A stretch of DNA of 36,545 nucleotides from Methylophaga muralis (lineage in GTDB: Bacteria; Pseudomonadota; Gammaproteobacteria; Nitrosococcales; Methylophagaceae): the NCBI RefSeq assembly GCF_001720165.1, contig NZ_MCRI01000024.1, positions 1-36,545 of the forward strand. The letters run 5' to 3'. Positions 1 to 10,214 of the stretch are shown one piece after another. The notes beneath the pieces were generated by a model that searched no databases, was not told the DNA's origin, and worked only from the letters and a program-made list of their open reading frames with translations. Position 1 is the first letter of the stretch. Each line of letters opens with the position of its first letter. Position numbers and translations under genes: made by a program.

Positions 1-1123
1 CGAATTTTATAGATATTTCTTCGGAGACACCTTCTCGATACTCCAACTGATTAGGTACAATTGTTCCACCAATTACGCCTATCCCATCTTGGTCAAAAGC
101 GAGCCTACCCTCTTGTCCATTCAGTTTAGTTGCTTTAAGAGTAACGCCATTCCACGCCGCACTACCAACCCCATCACCATAATTATTAGTAATTGTATTG
201 ATATTGGCAGAAAATTCTTCTTGCGTTGCAATCCAAAGAATAGAGTCACCAGCGTTAAACGTGTTATTGCCTTCTTCGCCTGCCTTTAACGCTACCCATT
301 CGCCTTCCACTAATTTATACAGCGTACCAAATGAGGGATCGGCAGTTAGAGTAAATGTTAGTAGGGATTCAGGAGTACCATCTGGACCATCATCTCCACC
401 TAAACTAGGATTTGCTTCAAATATTGTAGGTGATTTAAATCCGAATTCAGATTCATCTACTCCGCCACCAACAGTGAAATTTTTATAAACATATGCCCCT
501 TCCGGTAGCGATTCTTGCGCCTGTGAAGCAAAAGAATAACTTGTTAATACCGGATCGGCGACTGGTGGTGTGTTATCAACTGGAGGAGGTGTAATTGGAT
601 CTGGATCGATAGGCTCCAAATCATCCGATTCATCCACTAAAAAATCAAATGGAGGAGGATCTAAGAAAGCAACTCCCGGTCCTGTTGTTTCAAAACCTGA
701 ATCAGGGGTGATGCGTGGAGCAAGGTAATCAACAACTACAGCGTCGCTTCCACCTTCACTGGTTGGCAGTGCGCCAGGACCAGCAGCAGTAGCATCAGCG
801 ATTTGTGTTGGATCTTCGCCAGCCAATAATGCTTGTTGAATTGCTTCGATTTCATCTACGACATCTGCGGCGGGAGTCGGTGTTTCGGCATCTGCCACGT
901 CTAATTCAAATGTTTCACTGTCTAAAACGGCTTGAGAGTTTCTTCCCAAATCCATGACACTGCCGTCAGGAAATTCTATTTCGATGGCACCAGCAAGACC
1001 AGTTGTAATGATCTCGTTAGGGTAAACCCTGTCACCAACTTGTAAATTTCTTACAGTCCCATCGACTGCTGTAGCAGTTGCGGTGCCAATTAAGGCTGAA
1101 ATAATACCGGCTTCTGTTGCCAT
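1..1123 (-). CDS. LapA-type surface adhesin with retention module, N-terminal part
   Basis: The frame is open from ATG at 1123 to the window edge (374 codons seen; the C-terminus lies outside). A GGAG ribosome site sits about 7 nt upstream of the ATG. The first ~110 residues look like the retention module of LapA-family adhesins secreted by type I systems: there is no signal peptide, and the segment contains VGDRVYPNE, ITTGLAGAIEIEFPDGS and MDLGRNSQ. Residues 112-115 are TAAG, the di-alanine site that the periplasmic protease LapG cuts in known LapA proteins, at the usual position. An acidic, Pro/Asp-rich linker follows (about 180-215), then the start of a cadherin/Ig-like repeat region. By family, the protein is anchored in the outer membrane and released when c-di-GMP falls. 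LapD, LapG and the secretion genes are not in the window. Confidence 0.85.
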   Translation of the reverse strand, partial: MATEAGIISALIGTATATAVDGTVRNLQVGDRVYPNEIITTGLAGAIEIEFPDGSVMDLGRNSQAVLDSETFELDVADAETPTPAADVVDEIEAIQQALLAGEDPTQIADATAAGPGALPTSEGGSDAVVVDYLAPRITPDSGFETTGPGVAFLDPPPFDFLVDESDDLEPIDPDPITPPPVDNTPPVADPVLTSYSFASQAQESLPEGAYVYKNFTVGGGVDESEFGFKSPTIFEANPSLGGDDGPDGTPESLLTFTLTADPSFGTLYKLVEGEWVALKAGEEGNNTFNAGDSILWIATQEEFSANINTITNNYGDGVGSAAWNGVTLKATKLNGQEGRLAFDQDGIGVIGGTIVPNQLEYREGVSEEISIKF

Positions 1124-1235
1124 AATGCTTCTCCGATGAAATGCTGCTTCCTTGGGTCGACATAAATATGTGACCTACTTTGCAAATAGTTTCCCATGAC
1201 ATTTAAAACCGATCTACTGTACATTGGTACTAACT

Positions 1236-1273
1236 ATTGAATTAATGTTGAAAATTCAATATGCATATATGCA
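1236..1273. repeat. Inverted repeat plus adjacent 12-bp palindrome
   Basis: ATTGAATT (1236-1243) and AATTCAAT (1253-1260) form an 8-bp inverted repeat with a 9-nt spacer. They are followed directly by the perfect palindrome TGCATATATGCA (1262-1273). The site lies between the receiver-like gene and the adhesin gene, about 115-150 bp upstream of the adhesin start. It could be an operator. No factor is identified, and AT-rich DNA produces such patterns by chance. Confidence 0.4.
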
Positions 1274-1316
1274 AAATTTCAGCCAGCTGACACTATCATG
1301 GAGCATTATTCAATTC

Positions 1317-1732
1317 TTAGCCTAAATCACCGGCAGCAAAATGATTTAGCATGTCAGCTACCAAACGCCTTGGCAACCAGGCTTCACCGTCATGTACAGC
1401 ACGAATCGCTTTTACTAATTTGTCATGTTGTGGGGGAGTAATGTATCCCCGCGCCCTAAAACCGGTTGCTTTTAACTGCTCAAAGTCCGGCACTTTGTCT
1501 GACAGGATAATTGTTTGGTTAAGCGGATAATTGGTTGCCAAGACCAAACATAAAATATCGGTATTAATCTGTTCGTTATGCTGTTCTAAGACCGTCACAT
1601 CTGTTTCTGCGGCTTTTATTGCCAATAACGCATCATCAATTGTATGGGGCTCAATCACTTTGATATTGAGACCATCGTGCTCAGCCAAATTAATTAAATT
1701 CGTTATCGAGCGACCTAACACCACTACATTGA

Positions 1733-1736
<4 letters not shown>
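1317..1736 (-). CDS. Degenerate receiver-only response-regulator-like protein
   Basis: This 139-residue protein starts at the ATG at 1736, which overlaps the slmA stop in an ATGA junction and has AGGA 7 nt upstream. Starting further upstream would run deep into slmA. The fold pattern (MINVVVLGRS, TDVTVLEQH, RARGYITPP) and the linker-like C-terminus (DGEAWLPRRLVADML) resemble NarL/LuxR or CsgD-type regulators. The LuxR helix-turn-helix that should follow is absent: the frame ends at TAA, and the next ~190 bp encode nothing similar. The acidic pair near the N-terminus and the usual Lys are missing, and the phospho-acceptor position appears to be Glu51. It is either a truncated regulator or a protein-binding pseudo-receiver. 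Function is unknown. Confidence 0.7.
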
Positions 1737-3252
<1,516 letters not shown>

Positions 3253-3298
3253 CTAATTCTTCCTTGTCCTGCGTTACCTAACACAGGCTTTTTTATTG

Positions 3299-3354
3299 TT
3301 TTTGCTTAAGCAAAAATATGACCAACTTGTTTTTGATAAAAACGCTCAACAAGT
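3299..3354. repeat. 18-bp palindrome and neighbouring inverted repeat between algC and argB
   Basis: The perfect palindrome TTTTTGCTTAAGCAAAAA occupies 3299-3316. A second inverted repeat, ACTTGTT (3325-3331) and AACAAGT (3348-3354), lies next to it toward algC. On the minus strand the two hairpins follow the algC stop and precede argB, so they could attenuate transcription, protect mRNA ends or form an operator. There is no clear GC-rich stem with a T-run, so I do not call a standard terminator. Confidence 0.5.
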
Positions 3355-3359
3355 GCGGA

Positions 3360-5669
3360 CTAAAAATTCAAGCTTAGGTTGGGTTTCACTTGCAACATCT
3401 GTTGAATAAACTGTTGTTTGATTTGCTCCAAATCGGCTTCTGTCTCAGCTTCGAAACGCAAGGTTAAACCAGGAACTGTATTCGACGCTCGAACCAGGCC
3501 CCATCCTTTGCCAAAATTCACCCTGACACCATCAATGGTGATGACTTCAGCTCCATCGAACTGAGCATTTTGGGTGAATTGTGTCATAAAACGCCGACAT
3601 TCTGCTGTATCTAAATCAATTAAAATTTCAGGTGTGCTAACGCTTTGCGGTTGAGCAGCAAAAATTTCGGTTGCGCCTCTTCGTTGCGGGTCATCGGCAA
3701 TCAGCGCCAATAACCTGCAAGCGGCAAATAACGCATCATCGAAACCATACCAATTATCGGCAAAAAAGATGTGGCCGCTTAACTCGCCAGCTAATTTTGC
3801 ATCATGCTTCATCATTTCTGCACGTAATAACGAATGGCCAGATGCACACATAAGCGGTTTACCGCCTGCTCTGCTGATGACCTGTTCTAACATTCCAGTG
3901 CTTTTAACGTCATAAATAATGGTCGAACCTTTATGCCGTTTCAGAATGTCGGTGGCAAATAACATCAGTAAACGATCTGGCCAGATGATTTCGCCTTCCC
4001 CATTCACCACACCCAGACGATCTCCATCACCATCAAATGCCAGACCGATATCCAGATGCTTATCCCGAACTAGTTTGGAAATATCTCGCATATTCTGTGG
4101 CTGAGCAGGGTTTGGGTGATGATTGGGAAAATGTCCATCTACTTCGCAAAAAAGCTCATGTACATCACAGCCCATCGCTTTCAGCAATCTCGGAACCACT
4201 TTGCCTGCAATACCATTACCGCAATCCACGCCAACTTTCAGCGGACGAGATAATGTCACTGCCAGTTTTACTTTTTCAATATAACTTTCAATGATATCTG
4301 CCTGACGTAACTGACCTTCACCGTCATATAAGCGCGATTGTTGAATACGATGGTAAATACCCTGAATTGCTTCCCCTGCGAGGGTTTTGTTATTGATGAC
4401 AATTTTCAGGCCATTGTAGCCTTGAGGATTGTGACTGCCGGTGACCACTACACCACAATTCGTTCGCATATGCTGGGAGGCGAAATACACCAGCGGAGTA
4501 GGTACGGCGCCAATATCCGTCACATCACAACCACTGGCCAAAATGCCTTCAATCAGGGCATCACTAAAACTTTCACTAGACAGTCGTCCATCACGTCCGA
4601 CGATAATCCTTGTCTGTTCCTGATGTTGTGCCTCGGTACCTATGGCAAGCCCCAAGACTCGCATAATTGGCTCACTAAGCTGGGTGCCAACAATGCCTCG
4701 AATATCATAAGCTTTGAAAATTACCGGCTTGATATCGACTGGCCTTACTCTATCAACTGCCTCGGTTTTACTGATTTTTGGCGCCGCTACACGGATCACG
4801 GCAGGCGTCGGGGTGTTATCAATGTTGACTTCATTTTCCACATATTCGACAGGTCTTGGGCGGGCTCCGATTTGAGCTTGTTTTTTTGCTCGCAAGGTAC
4901 TGAATTTAGTGGCGACTAACCAACACAAGACAAAAACAATAATAGTTAGCATGGCCAATGCTGGCCAAGCGGCCGATTTCGCCACATTCTCAGCAGGCGA
5001 AAAGGCTAAACGCCAATAGGCTCCCGGTAATGACTGGTAATAAATACGGCCTGATTGCTGGGTTTTGTTATCGCCTTGCTCTAATAAAGTGAGCCAATTC
5101 TGAGCACCTTGCTGCAACACCAGATTTCCAGATCCAATCGTGAGATAGCGCTCTCTAAGTTTATTTTCCAGTTCTGTCATTTGAAGGGATAAAACCAGGT
5201 AGCTTGAATCATTTAGCTTTTTGGTCAATAAAATATGTGCCTGAGGCGTATTAGGTTGCATAACGGCAATATCAGCCATCCCTTGCTTTTCTGCCTGCCG
5301 CAGACTGTTGATGGTGCCAAAGCTCACTGGAATACAGGCATCCGATGTCGGAGCGGATGGTATTTCAGTCAAAACACACGCCGTTGACGCTGCAGGCCAA
5401 CCATAAGCAACCGGGTCTTGTGCATCTGCTGCTGTCATATCATTAAATTGCTGCTGCCAGGTCTGCAGCATATCGATTAGCCCTGATGCGGCGGTAGCGA
5501 GCTTTTCCGTTTGTTGTTGATTAAATACTGTTACAGCAGATTGTTTTTGATAGTCGTTTATCCAAATGGCAGCGGCCAGCCCTGAAACAACAATCAAAAT
5601 CATCAACAAAATGGCTAAAGAACTCAGCCTTCTGCGAAAGATTTTCAGGTTTTGCAGAGTTAACAGCAC
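3360..5669 (-). CDS. algC: Phosphomannomutase/phosphoglucomutase, membrane-anchored AlgC form
   Basis: This 769-residue protein is far longer than the ~460-residue soluble enzyme. The catalytic part begins near residue 312 and has the phosphoserine loop TGSHNP (410-415), the metal site DGDGDR (546-551), the sugar-binding GELSGH (628-633) and the C-terminal phosphate loop RASNTVPG. Before it lie transmembrane helix 1 (~17-36), an extracytoplasmic region of ~200 residues and helix 2 (~238-254), as in the long AlgC of some pseudomonads. It interconverts 1- and 6-phosphates of mannose or glucose for LPS and exopolysaccharide precursors. The start is GTG at 5669, 8 bp after the dut stop, with no strong ribosome site; a later start would lose the first helix. 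Confidence 0.93.
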   Translation of the reverse strand: MLLTLQNLKIFRRRLSSLAILLMILIVVSGLAAAIWINDYQKQSAVTVFNQQQTEKLATAASGLIDMLQTWQQQFNDMTAADAQDPVAYGWPAASTACVLTEIPSAPTSDACIPVSFGTINSLRQAEKQGMADIAVMQPNTPQAHILLTKKLNDSSYLVLSLQMTELENKLRERYLTIGSGNLVLQQGAQNWLTLLEQGDNKTQQSGRIYYQSLPGAYWRLAFSPAENVAKSAAWPALAMLTIIVFVLCWLVATKFSTLRAKKQAQIGARPRPVEYVENEVNIDNTPTPAVIRVAAPKISKTEAVDRVRPVDIKPVIFKAYDIRGIVGTQLSEPIMRVLGLAIGTEAQHQEQTRIIVGRDGRLSSESFSDALIEGILASGCDVTDIGAVPTPLVYFASQHMRTNCGVVVTGSHNPQGYNGLKIVINNKTLAGEAIQGIYHRIQQSRLYDGEGQLRQADIIESYIEKVKLAVTLSRPLKVGVDCGNGIAGKVVPRLLKAMGCDVHELFCEVDGHFPNHHPNPAQPQNMRDISKLVRDKHLDIGLAFDGDGDRLGVVNGEGEIIWPDRLLMLFATDILKRHKGSTIIYDVKSTGMLEQVISRAGGKPLMCASGHSLLRAEMMKHDAKLAGELSGHIFFADNWYGFDDALFAACRLLALIADDPQRRGATEIFAAQPQSVSTPEILIDLDTAECRRFMTQFTQNAQFDGAEVITIDGVRVNFGKGWGLVRASNTVPGLTLRFEAETEADLEQIKQQFIQQMLQVKPNLSLNF

Positions 5670-5677
5670 GTTTGTGC

Positions 5678-6133
5678 TCAGTTTCTGCCGGTATGGCCAA
5701 AACCGCCGCTGCCACGCTCACTGGCAGTAAATTCGGTCACTTGCTCAAAGCCGACCTGAACCACTGGAACAAACAACATTTGTGCAATACGTTCACCAAC
5801 GACAATTTCAAAAGGTGTGTTGCCTCGGTTCCAGCAAGAGACAAAAATTTGTCCTTGATAATCGCTATCAATCAGGCCAACCAGATTCCCCAATACGATA
5901 CCGTGTTTATGACCTAAACCCGAACGAGGCAATATCATCGCCGCTAAGGCAGGATCATCAATATGTATGGCAATACCGGTCGGAATCAAAATGGTTTCAC
6001 CGGGATTTAATGTCAGATTTTCATCAAGGCAGGCTCTCAAGTCCATTCCCGCAGAACCAGCGGTGGCGTAATCAGGAAGTTCAATAGAAGTGCCCAATCT
6101 CGGGTCGAGAATTTTAAATTGAATTTTTTGCAT
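5678..6133 (-). CDS. dut: dUTP diphosphatase
   Basis: A 151-residue trimeric dUTPase with all five family motifs: AGSAGMDL (25-32), PRSGLG (69-74), [13 protein letters not shown] (82-94), GERIAQ (113-118) and the glycine-rich C-terminal arm [10 protein letters not shown] (140-149). It hydrolyses dUTP to dUMP, keeping uracil out of DNA and supplying dTMP synthesis. The first 20 bp overlap the end of coaBC, so translation is probably coupled. Length and gene order (coaBC-dut) match enterobacteria and pseudomonads. Confidence 0.97.
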   Translation of the reverse strand: MQKIQFKILDPRLGTSIELPDYATAGSAGMDLRACLDENLTLNPGETILIPTGIAIHIDDPALAAMILPRSGLGHKHGIVLGNLVGLIDSDYQGQIFVSCWNRGNTPFEIVVGERIAQMLFVPVVQVGFEQVTEFTASERGSGGFGHTGRN

Positions 6134-7334
6134 GATAGCGCTCTGTTATTAATGTTATGAGTTCGCGTGCAATTTCAAGTTTCGGGGCTTCAAGCAATGA
6201 CTTGTGCCCGCCCTCCCAGAAAATTTCCAGCGCATTATTATCCTGACCAAAAGCCAGTCCATCCCCCACTTGATTCGCAGCAATCATATCCAGACCTTTA
6301 TGCTGTAATTTTTGTTGTGCATAATGCTGTAAATCGTCTGTTTCTGCGGCAAAACCAACTACCAACTCTGGCCGTTCACCTGAGCTGGCAACCGCGGTAA
6401 TAATATCGGGATTCAATCGAAGTTGCAGTGATAAATCGTCTTTGGCAGATTTTTTTAATTTTGTTGGAGCAGGATCAGCAGGACGATAATCAGCCACCGC
6501 CGCACAACCAATAAAAACGGTCGTTTGTGCTAAATGGCTCATCACAGCGTCATACATTTGCTGGGCTGTTTCCACCTTCAAAAAGGTTATTCCAATAGGA
6601 GCTGTCAGTGCTACCGGCCCGGAAATCAGTGTCACATCTGCGCCAGCTTCAGCAGCGGCTTGTGCCAGCGCATAGCCCATTTTCCCTGAACTACGATTGG
6701 CGATAAAACGTACTGGATCGATAGCTTCATAGGTAGGACCCGCGGTGATAACTACTTTTTTTCCGGTCAACGGGCCCGGCTGAATTTTTGTCAACAAATG
6801 CTTCAGCATAGTATCGACAGCCATTAAACGTCCTTCACCCTGTTCACCACAAGCCTGATCGCCGCTTTCCGGACCAATAAATTCGACATCACGTTGCTTG
6901 AGTATCTGACAGTTTTGTTGGGTAGCTGAATGCGTCCACATTTTATTGTTCATTGCAGGTGCCACCATTAGCGGCGCTTCAGAAGCAAGGCACACCGTTG
7001 AGATCAAATCATCGGCCAGACCGTGAGCCAATTTTGCCAGGCAATCGGCAGTGGCTGGAGCAATCAATATCCAATCCGCCCAACGAGCTAATTTAATATG
7101 GCCCATCGCAGCTTCTTCATCGGCATCAAAGAAATTTAATGACACCGGATTGCCGCTTACTGTTTGCATGGTGAGTGGTGTAATAAACTGCGTTGCTCCC
7201 CGACTCATCATCACCCGAACTTCAGCGCCGTGCTCTTTTAATCTACGCACAAGATCTGCCGCTTTGTAAGCGGCAATACTGCCGGTAATGCCGAGCAAAA
7301 TACGCTTGCCATGAAAAGCATTGTTTTCAATCAT
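6114..7334 (-). CDS. coaBC: Bifunctional phosphopantothenoylcysteine decarboxylase / phosphopantothenate-cysteine ligase
   Basis: The 406-residue CoaBC (Dfp) fusion carries out two steps of coenzyme A synthesis. The N-terminal flavin-dependent CoaC half shows [10 protein letters not shown] (15-24), the PAMNNKMW substrate motif (~130) and the redox Cys in [12 protein letters not shown] (~160). The CoaB half starts near 190 with [18 protein letters not shown] and continues with NRSSGKMG and [12 protein letters not shown] at 7334 overlaps the yihY stop by 4 bp. Both domains look intact. Confidence 0.97.
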   Translation of the reverse strand: MIENNAFHGKRILLGITGSIAAYKAADLVRRLKEHGAEVRVMMSRGATQFITPLTMQTVSGNPVSLNFFDADEEAAMGHIKLARWADWILIAPATADCLAKLAHGLADDLISTVCLASEAPLMVAPAMNNKMWTHSATQQNCQILKQRDVEFIGPESGDQACGEQGEGRLMAVDTMLKHLLTKIQPGPLTGKKVVITAGPTYEAIDPVRFIANRSSGKMGYALAQAAAEAGADVTLISGPVALTAPIGITFLKVETAQQMYDAVMSHLAQTTVFIGCAAVADYRPADPAPTKLKKSAKDDLSLQLRLNPDIITAVASSGERPELVVGFAAETDDLQHYAQQKLQHKGLDMIAANQVGDGLAFGQDNNALEIFWEGGHKSLLEAPKLEIARELITLITERYHAKNSI

Positions 7335-8677
7335 GTTGCATTTTCACCTATGGCTAAATCTCGCAAACTCAAATCATCCAAAACATCATTTTGTGCTTCC
7401 GTCATCTCGCTGAAAAATGCTTCGATACCCGGCTCAGTGTGCTGTTGAAGTTTAGATACACCCACTTCTTCAGCACTGCGCAAACAAGCCAATATTTCTC
7501 CGACGCGAATTTCGCTGACATCGCCAGCTAATGTATAGGCGATTTTATCGCCAGCTACTTCTACCAGAAAACCACCATCCTCCAGCATGCCCAATAAATC
7601 TTCTAAATTTTCACTGCTTAACGCGGTAAGCTGCTCCAATTCTGAGAGGCTGTATGCAGGCTGTTTATTACAAAAACGGCGGGCAATAATCGTCATCAGC
7701 CACAAGCCCTTTTTCTCACGCAAACGTGGACTTAATACCAGCGTTTTGCCGCCCATCAACACAAACCTTGGGTGCTGCAAATAAAAAGCGACCTGAGAAC
7801 CGGTCAACAGAATATACCAGCCCAGATAGAGCCAGATCATAAAGAAAAACAAAATGGCAAAACTGGAATAGATTGCCGTGTAATTGGATGATGAAGCCAC
7901 AAATGTCGCAAATAATGTTCCCAGACCAATCCACAAGGCACCTGCCACCATTGCTCCACCCAATGCTGGAGCAAGTTTCACCTTGGTATTGGGGATAAAG
8001 GTATAAAGAAAGGTAAATGCCAATACAATCATGAAATACGGCAATAACTTCGTCAGTATCAATAACAAAGTCCCAAATGGCTCTATGGATTGCAGCGTTA
8101 GCACCACATCATGCTTCATGACGGTAGCGGCAATACCTAATGCTGAAAACACTAAAACGGGACCAATCATCACGACACTTAAATAGTCGGTAAAACGACG
8201 CGCCAATGTTCTGGGGCGCTTGACTCGCCAAACATAATTGAACGCACTTTCGACTTTTTGTACCAGTGCAATAATCGTATAAAAGAGCATTCCCAAACCG
8301 ATGGATCCGAGCACACCAACTTTAACGTTTTCCACAAAGCCAATAATATTGGCAGTCATCTCTGCACCCCGGTCACCAAGCGGAGTCATGAAGTTCAACA
8401 ACACCGGTTCAATCTGGTTATGCACACCGAAAGCTTTCAGCACTGAGAAAGCCACAGCAATTAACGGCACTAATGACAATAAGGTGGTAAACACCAGACT
8501 CATAGCCCTTAAATTCAGTTCACCAGTCGACAATTGACGGATCATCACAAAGATCACTCGCACAGCATGGTTTGTCAGACGACGTATTCTGCTGGTTCCT
8601 TGTGCCGCTTCCTGCCAGATCTGTACCTGAAAGAAATGTTTTATCTTGTCTATCCGCTCACTCATATTCGTTACCAT
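7331..8677 (-). CDS. yihY: YihY/UPF0761 family inner-membrane protein with C-terminal winged-helix-like tail
   Basis: A polytopic membrane protein of the YihY family, with about six helices in the first ~310 residues and the family stretch LRAMSLVFTTLLSLVPLIAV near the N-terminus. The last ~130 residues are soluble and helical (SLSELEQLTALSSENLEDLL and following) and look like a winged-helix or Rrf2-like fold, as in longer family members; E. coli YihY (~290 residues) lacks this part. The start chosen is ATG at 8677 (448 residues), which has AAGG 8 nt upstream. An in-frame ATG at 8701 overlaps the upstream stop but has no ribosome site. The old name RNase BN for this family is a misassignment. 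Function is unknown. Confidence 0.85.
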   Translation of the reverse strand: MVTNMSERIDKIKHFFQVQIWQEAAQGTSRIRRLTNHAVRVIFVMIRQLSTGELNLRAMSLVFTTLLSLVPLIAVAFSVLKAFGVHNQIEPVLLNFMTPLGDRGAEMTANIIGFVENVKVGVLGSIGLGMLFYTIIALVQKVESAFNYVWRVKRPRTLARRFTDYLSVVMIGPVLVFSALGIAATVMKHDVVLTLQSIEPFGTLLLILTKLLPYFMIVLAFTFLYTFIPNTKVKLAPALGGAMVAGALWIGLGTLFATFVASSSNYTAIYSSFAILFFFMIWLYLGWYILLTGSQVAFYLQHPRFVLMGGKTLVLSPRLREKKGLWLMTIIARRFCNKQPAYSLSELEQLTALSSENLEDLLGMLEDGGFLVEVAGDKIAYTLAGDVSEIRVGEILACLRSAEEVGVSKLQQHTEPGIEAFFSEMTEAQNDVLDDLSLRDLAIGENAT

Positions 8678-8700
8678 TCTTATGGCCTTTTGTTTATCCA

Positions 8701-9459
8701 TTAGACTGGATTATCAATATCGATGAAGGCATGGTGCAGGCCAAATTGCTCTGCAATATGTTCGCCCAATGCCTTAACCCCATAACGTTCAGTCGCGTGA
8801 TGTCCTGCAGCAATATAATGAATTCCCAGCTCTCGAGCCAAATGCGTGGTTTGTTCGGAGACTTCACCGCTGATAAATGCATCCAGTCCTAACTCTGCCG
8901 CCTGCTGAATATAGCCTTGCGCTGCTCCAGTACACCAGCCCAGGGTAGTGATCGCACGATCATGTCCGGCGATAACGGTGGGCTTACGCCCAAGCTGTTG
9001 ATCAATATACGAAGAAAATTCAGCTAAGCTTTGCGGCGTTTTTAAGCATCCACACAAAGCAATAGCCGGATCGCCAGTAGCTGAAATACGACCATCAATT
9101 TCAATATCCAGTATTTTTGCCAACTGCACATTGTTGCCAAACTCGGTATGAGCATCTAATGGAAGATGATATGCAATAAGGTTAATATCGTGTGTCAACA
9201 AGGTTTTTAGTCGCTGATATTTAAGACCGGTCACCGGGGATGATTCACCACGCCAAAAATAGCCATGATGCACCAGTATCGCATCAGCATTATTGGCTAC
9301 AGCAGCATCCAGCAATGCCTGACTTGCCGTAACACCAGTAACCAAAGTTTTAATCTGCTGTTTACCTTCCACTTGCAAACCATTGGGACAATAGTCCTGA
9401 AATCTTGATGTTTCTAATAGGTCATCAAGATAGGCGAGCAGCTCTGTTCGGGTTATCAT
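8701..9459 (-). CDS. Nif3-like dinuclear metal centre protein (YbgI/GTP cyclohydrolase 1 type 2 family)
   Basis: A 252-residue protein of the Nif3/YbgI family, which forms hexameric rings with two metal ions per subunit. Metal-ligand regions visible are LVHHGYFWRGE (~60-70), AYHLPLDAH (~95) and, at the C-terminus, ISGEVSEQTTH with AAGHHATERYG. Family members are annotated as putative GTP cyclohydrolase 1 type 2, but the biological role is unsettled. The chosen start is ATG at 9459, 8 nt after a GGAG; a GTG three codons upstream overlaps that ribosome site and is less likely. It faces away from the DUF4126 gene across a 71-bp gap, so this is probably the first gene of the long minus-strand run. 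Confidence 0.92.
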   Translation of the reverse strand: MITRTELLAYLDDLLETSRFQDYCPNGLQVEGKQQIKTLVTGVTASQALLDAAVANNADAILVHHGYFWRGESSPVTGLKYQRLKTLLTHDINLIAYHLPLDAHTEFGNNVQLAKILDIEIDGRISATGDPAIALCGCLKTPQSLAEFSSYIDQQLGRKPTVIAGHDRAITTLGWCTGAAQGYIQQAAELGLDAFISGEVSEQTTHLARELGIHYIAAGHHATERYGVKALGEHIAEQFGLHHAFIDIDNPV

Positions 9460-9480
9460 CCATATCACTCCAAAAACTCC

Positions 9481-9502
9481 AGGGTCTGTTTATCCTGACC
9501 CT
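9481..9502. repeat. Inverted repeat in the divergent nif3-like/DUF4126 promoter region
   Basis: AGGGTC (9481-9486) and GACCCT (9497-9502) form a 6-bp inverted repeat with a 10-nt spacer. The repeat sits midway between the divergent starts at 9459 and 9531, and a TATAAC box follows at 9509-9514 on the plus strand. It may be an operator. Evidence is weak because the arms are short. Confidence 0.3.
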
Positions 9503-9530
9503 AGCCACTATAACAAACAGGAGTCTTAAA

Positions 9531-10214
9531 ATGGATGCTGTAAGTATTATTGCGCTGAGTATGGGCGCCGCATGGGCCAGTGGAATCAACTTATACGCAG
9601 CCGTATTCATGCTCGGCTATATGGGCACTACAGGCCATATCATACTGCCGGATGAGTTGCAGGTACTCAGCGACCCTCTGGTGATGACTGCTGCGGCTGT
9701 AATGTACTGTGTAGAATTCTTTGCCGATAAGATACCTGGCGTCGATACCGGCTGGGATACCCTGCATACCTTTATCCGTATTCCGGCAGGTGCCATGTTG
9801 GCGGCCAGTGCGGTTGGTGATGTCAGTCCGGCGATTGAACTTACTGCGGGTATTCTGGGTGGCGGACTTGCTGCGGCAACTCATGCCACTAAAGCAGGCA
9901 GTCGACTACTGATAAATACCTCTCCTGAGCCCTTCAGCAACTGGGGTGCCTCAATAACCGAAGATTTACTGGTGATTGCCGGGTTATGGACAGCACTGAC
10001 TCATCCACTATGGTTTCTGGCCGCGTTACTGATTTTTGTTCTATTAATGATTTGGCTGTTACCGCGTTTGTGGCGGCTGATAAAAACGGTTCTACAATAT
10101 ATTGGAAGCTGGTTGGGCTGGTGCAAAAAACCGGAAAGAACAAATGCTGCTTCGAGTTCACCAGCTGCTGAGCCGATATTGGTTAAGTCCGAAGCTGATA
10201 AAACAGACCTTTAA
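9531..10214 (+). CDS. DUF4126 family membrane protein
   Basis: A 227-residue membrane protein starting at ATG 9531 with AGGAG 8 nt upstream; longer versions of the frame run into the divergent gene. It has an N-terminal Gly/Ala-rich helix (MGAAWASGINLYAAV), the conserved segment VEFFADKIPGVDTGWDTLHT (~62-81), a Gly-rich helix (ELTAGILGGGLAAATHATKAG) and C-terminal helices around 160-200, then a charged tail. This pattern fits DUF4126, whose function is not known. The last 4 bp overlap the convergent cheR stop. Confidence 0.85.
   Translation: MDAVSIIALSMGAAWASGINLYAAVFMLGYMGTTGHIILPDELQVLSDPLVMTAAAVMYCVEFFADKIPGVDTGWDTLHTFIRIPAGAMLAASAVGDVSPAIELTAGILGGGLAAATHATKAGSRLLINTSPEPFSNWGASITEDLLVIAGLWTALTHPLWFLAALLIFVLLMIWLLPRLWRLIKTVLQYIGSWLGWCKKPERTNAASSSPAAEPILVKSEADKTDL

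Noticed and set aside
89-488. Two plus-strand open frames at the start of the window
   Set aside because: They are antisense to the adhesin frame, which is open to the window edge and has retention-module features.
1124-1316. A missing HTH domain encoded in another frame after the receiver-like gene
   Set aside because: I translated the minus-strand gap and found frequent stops and no helix-turn-helix-like sequence.
4338-4919. A 193-codon open frame on the plus strand inside algC
   Set aside because: It lies antisense to a frame with complete mutase motifs, has no family resemblance and no ribosome site; it is a shadow.
7331-8677. RNase BN function for the YihY-like protein
   Set aside because: This is a historical misassignment; the sequence is an integral membrane protein without nuclease motifs.
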